Shown: positions 57,477 through 64,000 of the stretch, piece after piece | Layout of the letters: each line of letters opens with the position of its first letter | Numbering within the stretch: position 1 is the stretch's first letter | Assembly: GCF_009389715.1 (NCBI RefSeq) | Contig: NC_052399.1 | Location: forward strand, 19,657,646-19,721,645 | DNA: 64,000 nt | Source of the DNA: Phoenix dactylifera | Lineage: Eukaryota > Streptophyta > Magnoliopsida > Arecales > Arecaceae | Direction of reading: 5' to 3' | The notes under the pieces: model-generated | What the model was told of the DNA's origin: nothing | Databases searched by the model: none | What the model saw: only the letters and a program-made list of their open reading frames with translations | Position numbers and translations under genes: made by a program

Positions 57477-60336
57477 ATGGGAAGGCTTGAATCCCCTCTC
57501 CTCTTCCAATCCAAAATCCTCTGCCTCTCCCTCCTCTACCTCCTCACCACTCTTCCTTTGTCTATCTACGTTTCCATCTCCCAGACGGGATGCCCTCCCC
57601 TCATCCCCAAGACCCAGCTCTTCTCCTACCCTTCCACCTACGGCGAGCACAAGTACGCCCTCCCGACCACCCGCTCCACATGCCGCTCCCCTGTTCAGTT
57701 CTCAGGTGAATTCTCTCAAAATTCGATCCAAATATCGGTCATTTCGATCCAAGTTTCGATTTTTATGATCGGATTCCGTCCCATCTGATCAGACTACCGT
57801 GCGGTTTTCGAGGAGATCCGTAGTCTCTGCTGGAATTCCACGTCGTCCGCTCCTTCCTCCCCTGGTTTGAGATACCTGGCGGGCAGGGGAGGCAGCTTCG
57901 CGGGGAATTTTTCGACGCAGAAGAGGAAGTCTTTCTTCAATCACACCGATGATGATCAGGTTGAGGTCCCTTGTGGATTCCTCAAGGAATTCCCCGTCAG
58001 GGAATCTGGTTTGTTCTTCCTAAACCTTATAATTATCTTTTGACCGTGACTCATGAATTCTAGTTGGACGTTCTCTTTTTATGATAATTTTACAATTTCG
58101 GACGGATGTTTTGGAGGATGGATCATGTTGGATTGAATTTCTCGGAAAAATGGGTTTCCTTTCCAGAATTATATTAGGTGAAAATCATATCTGAAATTAA
58201 AAAATAACCAAATACCTAAACTCCATCAATTCTATTTGGTGAAGAACATAATGTCCGAACCTTGAATTTTGATTCTAGAAAGGAAACCTTCGCTTGGAAT
58301 AAAGAGAATTTCGTATTATAAAAGATGTCACCTTTTCAATTAAAACATTCCATTAAGTGAGTTAGGAAAGTTCCTTCCTGCAGTCCACTTTAACATGATT
58401 GTTTGTTTGATCCCCTCATGCTTTGTTTGTGGCCTCGAACGCAGACGGATTGGCCATGGAGCGTTGCAGTGGAGTGGTTGTGGCATCGGCGATCTTCGGC
58501 GACCATGACAAAATTCGGCAACCAAAGGGCTTGGGCGTCCAGACATTACAATTTGTTTGTTTCTTTATGTTCATAGATGATTCCACTCTCAGAGGCCTTG
58601 CTGCCCACGACATCCTTACGAACACGGAAGGGGACGGCGTCGACATGATTGGAGCATGGAGGATAGTAAGGGTCTTGAGCAGCGAATTGCCTTATGATAA
58701 CCCTGCGATGAATGGAGAGATCCCAAAGCATTTGATTCACAGGCTCTTCCCACATTCGAAATTCAGCATCTGGTTGGACGCAAAGCTTCAGCTCACAGTA
58801 GACCCCTTGCTGCTGATCCATTCTCTTTTGATAGCAAAGGATGCGGACATGGCTATCTCCAAGCATCCTTTCAATGTCCACACCATGGAAGAGGCAATGG
58901 CGACCGCAAGGTGGAGGAAGTGGGCAGATATCGAGTCTCTGAGAGTGCAAATGGAGACATACTGTGAGAATGGGCTGCAACCCTGGTCACCCAGCAAGCA
59001 CCCGTATACAACAGGTGCCACACTCACCTTTGTGTCTTATAAGCCTAAGAGACATGCCTATGTTGATATCCTCTGTTATTTCTTTCTGATAGGAATACAA
59101 AAAAATAAATATTTGGAAGTCCATGGATGCTCTCTCTCAGAAAGTAGTGCATGGAAAGTGCATAGGTCACAATAGAAGCATTACTAATTAGACACTGTGA
59201 TTCTTAACCTTTAATGCATGTCAACCTATTACGTTACTTTGGTCAATTAAAGGATCAGCATTCAGAACTTCTCATAATGTATATACACACACATAATCAC
59301 ATGCTAACATTCCTTTTCTTTCTTTTTTTTTTTGAGTATGTAACAACAGTGATTTACCTTATTTAAGTTTAATTTCTGTTCCTCTTTGGTAAGTTATCTT
59401 TATGTTATTTTAAAGCTTAATGGAATTCTCAAACAGAAGTATTCCAATCACAGTTTTCTTTTTTCCTTTTGTTTTCTTAAAGCACCTCCAATTATGTCAG
59501 TGTATGCAAACAGAATTTATTAGATAGCACAATGTCATGGATGCTTTTTAAGAGAAAAGTTGGAGAGAATTGAGACTCTGTGTTACCTTATTTAAGAAAA
59601 TGAAACGGCATGCACTATATGCTGCAGATTTCCTACTACCAGAATAAAAGCCTGTCCCCGTGCACATATCAAAGTCACAAAATTCAGAAAATAATTGAAA
59701 AAAACTTTCCACTCAGCTAAATGCATCTTCATTTTTTTTTTTGAACATAATTATAATGTCTAATTCATGGACTCTATGTGTGATTTCCCTCTCTTATTGC
59801 TGCTGCTGCCTGGTCCTGCTTGCTCTGCATTTGTATGCCACCTGTCGCATTAATTTTTCTTCATCCTTCCAAAATTCCAACTCTCTTTTTGGAGTAAAAG
59901 TTTCAGTGCATGCATCCCTGACTTTTGAGTACAAGAATGATCCCTACTTGTGTGTCAGCCAACCATATTCTCTTTCGCATTATTCTAAGGTTTCCTAGTT
60001 ATTTTATATGATGGCCCAGATGTTCCAGACACTGCACTCATAATAAGGAGGCACGGACTTCGTAGCAACCTCTTCTCCTGCCTTCTATTCAACGAGCTGG
60101 AAGCTTTTAACCCCAGGGACCAGCTCGCTTTCGCCTACGTGAGGGATCTTATGAGCCCCAAGATCAACATCAACATGTTCGAGGTGGAGGTTTTCGAGCA
60201 TGTAGCTGTGGAGTACAGGCATAACCTCAAACGCGATGGAGTTGGGCAGCAGATCCGGAGGGCCTCCTCACGAGACATCGGCGAGAGCAGCTGCAAGGCC
60301 TACCTTCTGAAGATGTGGGGAGAATCCAACGATTAA
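57477..60336 (+). CDS. TOD1: DUF616 membrane protein, TOD1-like (alkaline ceramidase / glycosyltransferase-like family)
   Basis: Four exons, 57477-57705, 57793-58008, 58445-59014 and 60020-60336, encode 443 residues. All introns are GT/AG, and every intron falls after the first base of a codon completed to GAC or GAT (Asp). Residues 12-34 form a single N-terminal membrane anchor, predicting a type II Golgi or ER protein. The DUF616 domain starts near residue 150, after CGFLKEFPV. Its conserved blocks include CSGVVVASAIFGDHDKIRQP, FFMFIDDSTL, GAWRIVRV, NGEIPKHLIHRLFPHSKFSI, WLDAKLQL, ISKHPF, EAMATARW, RVQMETYCENGLQPWS and FNPRDQLAFAYVRD. Arabidopsis TOD1 (At5g46220) is reported to be an alkaline ceramidase affecting turgor in pollen tubes and guard cells; related DUF616 proteins such as MUCI70 are linked to pectin synthesis. 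The start ATG at 57477 follows an ATG-TGA at 57472. Family call firm, activity inferred. Confidence 0.93.
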
Positions 60337-62844
60337 GGCTTAAGGCTTTTTGGCCTTCTCCCACACGCAAGTGCACATGAAGCCTATGAGTTATGAGATA
60401 ATTGGGGACCAGAAATTAAGAAAACGCCGCCCACCATTACAAGAACCTCGAAGGGGAAGACATTGACTTTCAGTGCACAAAAGAACCGGGGAGGTGGGAT
60501 TGCTTATATGGGGGAGGTGGTGATTAGTTCACTCCACCAGCTCCATTTTTTAAGATTCTTTATGTAAGCACTTGAGGAAGAGAGTAATTCTTTTTTTCAG
60601 CCTATTAGGCATTCCCATGAATGAATAATTTATAATTAGTGTTTTTTTTTTTTTTAAATGAAGACCGAGGCAATTTTTTTGTTTTGTTTTTTTTCTTTTT
60701 AGCTTATCCATCAAGAACTGCTTGACTTGAGTATGTAACTTTTTTTTTTGATTGTTTTGAAAATTAGATTTAGTGGGTTGATTCCACCCACTCCACCTTC
60801 AAGTCAATCATGCCGAACTTCATAGGCTAACAAACTAGAGGTGCATTAACTTTGGGTGGAATGTGAAAGAAATAAATGATGAACTAGGAAAAAGACTAAC
60901 AAAAGTGCGATTGACCTTGCAATGTGTTTTAAAGTGTTGTATTTAGAAGAGGATCCGTTCCAAAAGAAGCACGAATTGCTTGATGGCTTTGCTGCAAGAT
61001 ATAATGATCCTTTCATAAACTATATGCAGTAGACAATGCTCTATAAAGCTTGGTGATAGAGAGGAGAGGAGGGGAGAGTTAGCTCAAAAATTCATGTATC
61101 TTTATTCTTTAGAGACCATCGACCCTCTTTTTACAACCCTTTAAGGCCACTAATGAAATAATGAATAATCCTTAAATGTCTAATTGTTTGAGTCAATCAA
61201 GTCGTAACAATCAAAATACTAAATATGGTAGTTTCTTAAGTATACATATGTAACACATGCTATACAAGTCAAAATGACTTCTTAAAAATGTGGTGGAAAA
61301 TATAAAAAGAAATAGGTGTACAAGACATGGACAATATCACACCTTATTGATGGTATATGTCTCTGGTCTCACCAAGTCATGTGACGTAGTGTACACATAT
61401 ACGAAAAAAATATAAAAATTTAGAATTTCTAAAATAGACTTAAAAACTTTTAATAAAATAATTTTAAAATATAAAATATTTAATGGCTTCTAATTGTTTG
61501 AAATTTAAAAATATTTTTTGGTTTGAATAAGCTCGAACATATAATAGAGGTTGGAATTTGTAGGCAAGGAGTTTCATGTGATCCTCAAATTCTTTCGTTC
61601 CATCATCAAGAGACTTACCTTCATTGGCAAGCTAGCTGACCTGAATGCCCTGCATTGGCTAGTATTTTTGAGAACCTATCAGCATTCATGTTTTGTGCCA
61701 CCAACAGGGATTGGTACAAGAACATCAAGTCCCTATTAATGACCACTCTCAAGGACCATAGTTTAGCTTGGGAGGACATTATTTGTGTGGCATTAGCTGC
61801 TACAGTCGTCCAAGAAATTGTTCATTTCATCGACTTCGATAAAAGTTATATTAGATGCCATCAGAGCAGCTTCCCTAGGTACTAGATCTAGAAAGTCTAT
61901 GAGAAATTGGATCTTGTCCACCTGGCTAGAATAAATTTATGACCTCAAGATAAAAAGAGGATGACCATGCGATAGATGTTTCGATCAACTTGTATCGACA
62001 AGTAAGGGACCTGAAGTTTAGGATAGCAAGAACATTTGGGGTCTGTTTGGATGATTAGACTAAAAATCCTGTTGGATTTGTAGACTAAACCAATACAACC
62101 AGTAAAATCAAAGGATTATAGTCTGAACTAGGTCTATATTCATAAGTGCATAGAAATAGTTTTAGAATGGGCCGGCCTGAATTTTATAAGGATAAAAAAG
62201 ATCTAACCCAATCTATGAATCCAATAAAATTTTCGGTCTAATCATCCAAACAGGATAGTTTTTTTTTTTTACCCCTTTTTATGAAAAGCAACATAATTTG
62301 ATATTGTAACTTACTTTTTAGATCGGTATCATTATAGATAGCATACTACTCATTGATATACTTTTTCCAAGATTCTCTGTTTCACCAAAGACATTGCCTT
62401 ACTAATTTTGCCTTTTGTTTTGAAAAAAAAAAAATGGTAGAAGGACCACTACTCATGTATGATATATGCTTGTCGGAGACACAAATTAATGTTTTTTTGA
62501 GGTATGTATGTAGACCCTCCTCCAAATCTGTGAGTACAACCACTAGGCTATAACATTACTTGTTAAGCATATTGTGTTCTTGCTCTTGGTCATACTTCAT
62601 ATTTCCTGACTTGCTCATAGCATGTGATAATCTACTAAAAGGCATGCACACCATAGTTCAGTTTTTACTTCATCCATTTCTTTGTTCGCATCGCTAACGA
62701 TACTTTGCAGCACCTTAGTCTCTCCTATCAGCATGAGATCTTAATGCAGGATAAATAGCCCAAATCTCATAAAATTAAAGAATATAGTTTCACACAAATT
62801 ATTAATATATAACAACCTCCCTTTTGCACCATCCCCTCTTTATT
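60337..62844. other. Intergenic DNA between convergent TOD1 and TPR-like genes
   Basis: The first few hundred bases are probably TOD1 3' UTR. Poly-T runs occur near 60.64 and 60.74 kb and a MITE lies at 62043-62253. Open frames around 61.55-61.89 kb have no recognisable domain, and I do not support a gene there. Confidence 0.55.
62043..62253. mobile_element. 211-bp MITE with long terminal inverted repeats
   Basis: The left arm CTGTTTGGATGATTAGACTA, continuing AAAATCCTGTTGGATTTGTAGA, is matched by the right arm, which on the minus strand reads CTGTTTGGATGATTAGACCG, then AAAATTTTATTGGATTCATAGA. The outer 18 bases are identical, and about 34 of 42 positions match over both blocks. There is no coding capacity. 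A target duplication is not obvious, so superfamily is left open; PIF/Harbinger or hAT MITEs have GTTTGG-type ends of this kind. Confidence 0.82.
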
Positions 62845-63784
62845 TTATTTAGGCATGGTCTTAGCATGATCGATCTCTTTCTTTAGATTGCCAACGACCT
62901 TCTCAAATTTGCCGAAATCATGCACGATGCCATAAAGTGGAGATCCCTCCTTAATAGACTCAGGCCAATGGAAGCGGCTGCGAACGTCCTGAAACTCCTT
63001 GTAGCACTCTTTAGCTTTCTCCATGTCACCCAATATGGAGTGAATTATCGCCTATGGTGCCACAAAACAACTTGTTATTAAATGAAGTTTACATCCCTTT
63101 TATGGAAGAAATGAAGCCAGTTGAGAGGTTAACTCACCTTATAAAGGGGACCTCGGGCATCAGAAATTACCTTGTCCTCAAGGCACTTGCACCCTAGAGC
63201 CTTCTTGTACTCTCCCTTGCAAACGTAAATAGAAACAAATGTTGTCAAGTAGGAAAAATAAATAGTTAATAGGGGCATGTCAAAGAATTAGTGGGCACCT
63301 AATTTGCCTTCAAATATAACTATGGATTGGGGAGGGAGATGACCAATTAAGAATGTTACAATGCTCAAAAAGAATGGCATATTGAGATTTCTTGCCTATT
63401 GGGAAAGATTTGCATCCTTCTAGTTTCATTTCAAAGTTTGCATAGAATTATTAATTGTTTTTAGTTATATTATTAATGGGAAATTTTGTTCTTTTAAGTT
63501 TTCTTGTTGGTTATGACCATTACTATTTATTATTGGTATAATAAAGTCATCAAAGAGGAAAGATTAAATGACTTCCGCAGTAACAAAATTTGACAGCACG
63601 GAAGTCATCAAAGAGGGAAGGTTAAATGAATTGGAACCTTGTATATGAGCATTTCAACTAGCAACATTTGAAGCTCGTGTGCTTCATGAGGCTGCTTCTT
63701 TTCGTCAGCCTCCTGTGCTGCTTTTTCCAACATTTTTATTGCCTCATCCTCCTTTCCACTCATCTCCAGTTTTGCTGCAGCTCT
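62845..63784 (-). CDS. TPR-like repeat protein, 3' part (continues beyond right edge)
   Basis: Three minus-strand exons, 63638-63784, 63138-63215 and 62845-63051, join in phase 0 with GT/AG introns and give the last 143 residues of a protein whose start lies beyond 64000. The sequence is helical and repeat-like: RAAAKLEMSGKEDEAIKMLE, then AHELQMLLVEMLIYKGEYKK, ALGCKCLEDKVI, GPLYKAIIHSILGDMEKAKE, and CYKEFQDVR. Alternating helices with small residues and GKEDEAI / GEYKKAL / GDMEKAKEC turns are characteristic of tetratricopeptide repeats. The C-terminus (FHWPESIKEG to KKEIDHAKTMPK) leaves the repeat pattern. I do not recognise the specific gene. No targeting signal can be judged because the N-terminus is missing. 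Each exon carries about one repeat, which supports the exon model. Confidence 0.7.
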
Positions 63785-64000
63785 CTGCCATGCAAACACA
63801 TTTAGTTTTTTTGAACACAAAGCATTAAATTCAAAAAATAAGAATCAAGCCTTTCTCTATCAAAATGGGTTAAAAATCATCACTATGACTCAATGAAGTT
63901 CCGTGATCGAGTCTGTTAACAGCTTGGCTAATATAATGTTAACCATTAACCAACTCGGTTAATATTATAATATCAGAGTCTGCTTTAACATTTGATTACC

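Noticed and set aside
57487-57768. 93-codon serine/proline-rich frame
   Set aside because: It is the alternative frame over TOD1 exon 1; the other frame has the membrane anchor and splices correctly into DUF616.
61551-61885. Two overlapping plus-strand frames that looked like a possible retroelement gag piece
   Set aside because: No motif could be tied to a known family, and the frames lack continuity.

Overview
The window looks like nuclear DNA of a flowering plant. The genes are spaced out and intron-rich, with standard GT/AG introns and AT-rich intergenic DNA, and there are several plant-only families: DUF538, type 2 metallothionein, DUF616/TOD1, an IDA-like peptide precursor and a UBP15-type deubiquitinase with an N-terminal membrane anchor and MYND finger. 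The greatly expanded introns, the Tat-type Ty3/gypsy element and the metallothionein sequence suggest a monocot, possibly a palm. That placement is an inference from general knowledge and not a database match.

Layout. 1-6278 is repeat-rich intergenic DNA with a RNase H-like retroelement remnant and a 110-bp minisatellite. A single-exon DUF538 gene (+) lies at 6279-6746. A complete, young Ty3/gypsy LTR retrotransposon fills 7661-14720, with LTRs, a TTTTC target duplication, a PBS and a PPT. Its gag-pol middle is deleted and its 3' internal part is built of two tandem-repeat arrays. Then come a PPR fragment and a DNA-transposon-like repeat (15.5-16.8 kb), the type 2 metallothionein gene (+, 17253-18889), a secreted SOUL haem-binding protein gene (+, 22638-23998) and a candidate IDA-like signalling-peptide gene (-, 25452-25838). 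A 13-coding-exon UBP15-like ubiquitin protease gene (-, 28560-43811, 5' UTR to about 45.9 kb) has introns carrying MITEs and an LTR-like block. 46-57.4 kb is gene-poor, with degraded retroelement material, a second copy of the TIR element found in the UBP15 intron, and a 1.03-kb hAT-type element with an 8-bp target duplication. A four-exon TOD1/DUF616 gene (+) occupies 57477-60336, a small MITE lies at 62043-62253, and the 3' part of a TPR-like gene (-) runs off the right edge.

The genes do not form an operon or an obvious pathway. They cover metal binding, tetrapyrrole binding, peptide signalling, ubiquitin removal and sphingolipid/turgor regulation. The one neighbourhood relationship that may matter is the presence of both a DUF538 and a TOD1-type DUF616 gene, which I recall as adjacent in Arabidopsis (At5g46230/At5g46220). 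If so, the roughly 50 kb between them here is inserted or rearranged material.

I saw no sign of a wholly new biological system. The observations most worth a second look are the IDA-like precursor with an altered peptide core, the higher-order tandem repeats in the deleted retroelement, the hAT element with non-transposon-looking cargo, and the paired TIR elements at 44.1 and 53.9 kb. Exon boundaries were worked out by hand from reading frame, splice dinucleotides and remembered family sequence. Every coding exon set given here keeps one continuous frame.
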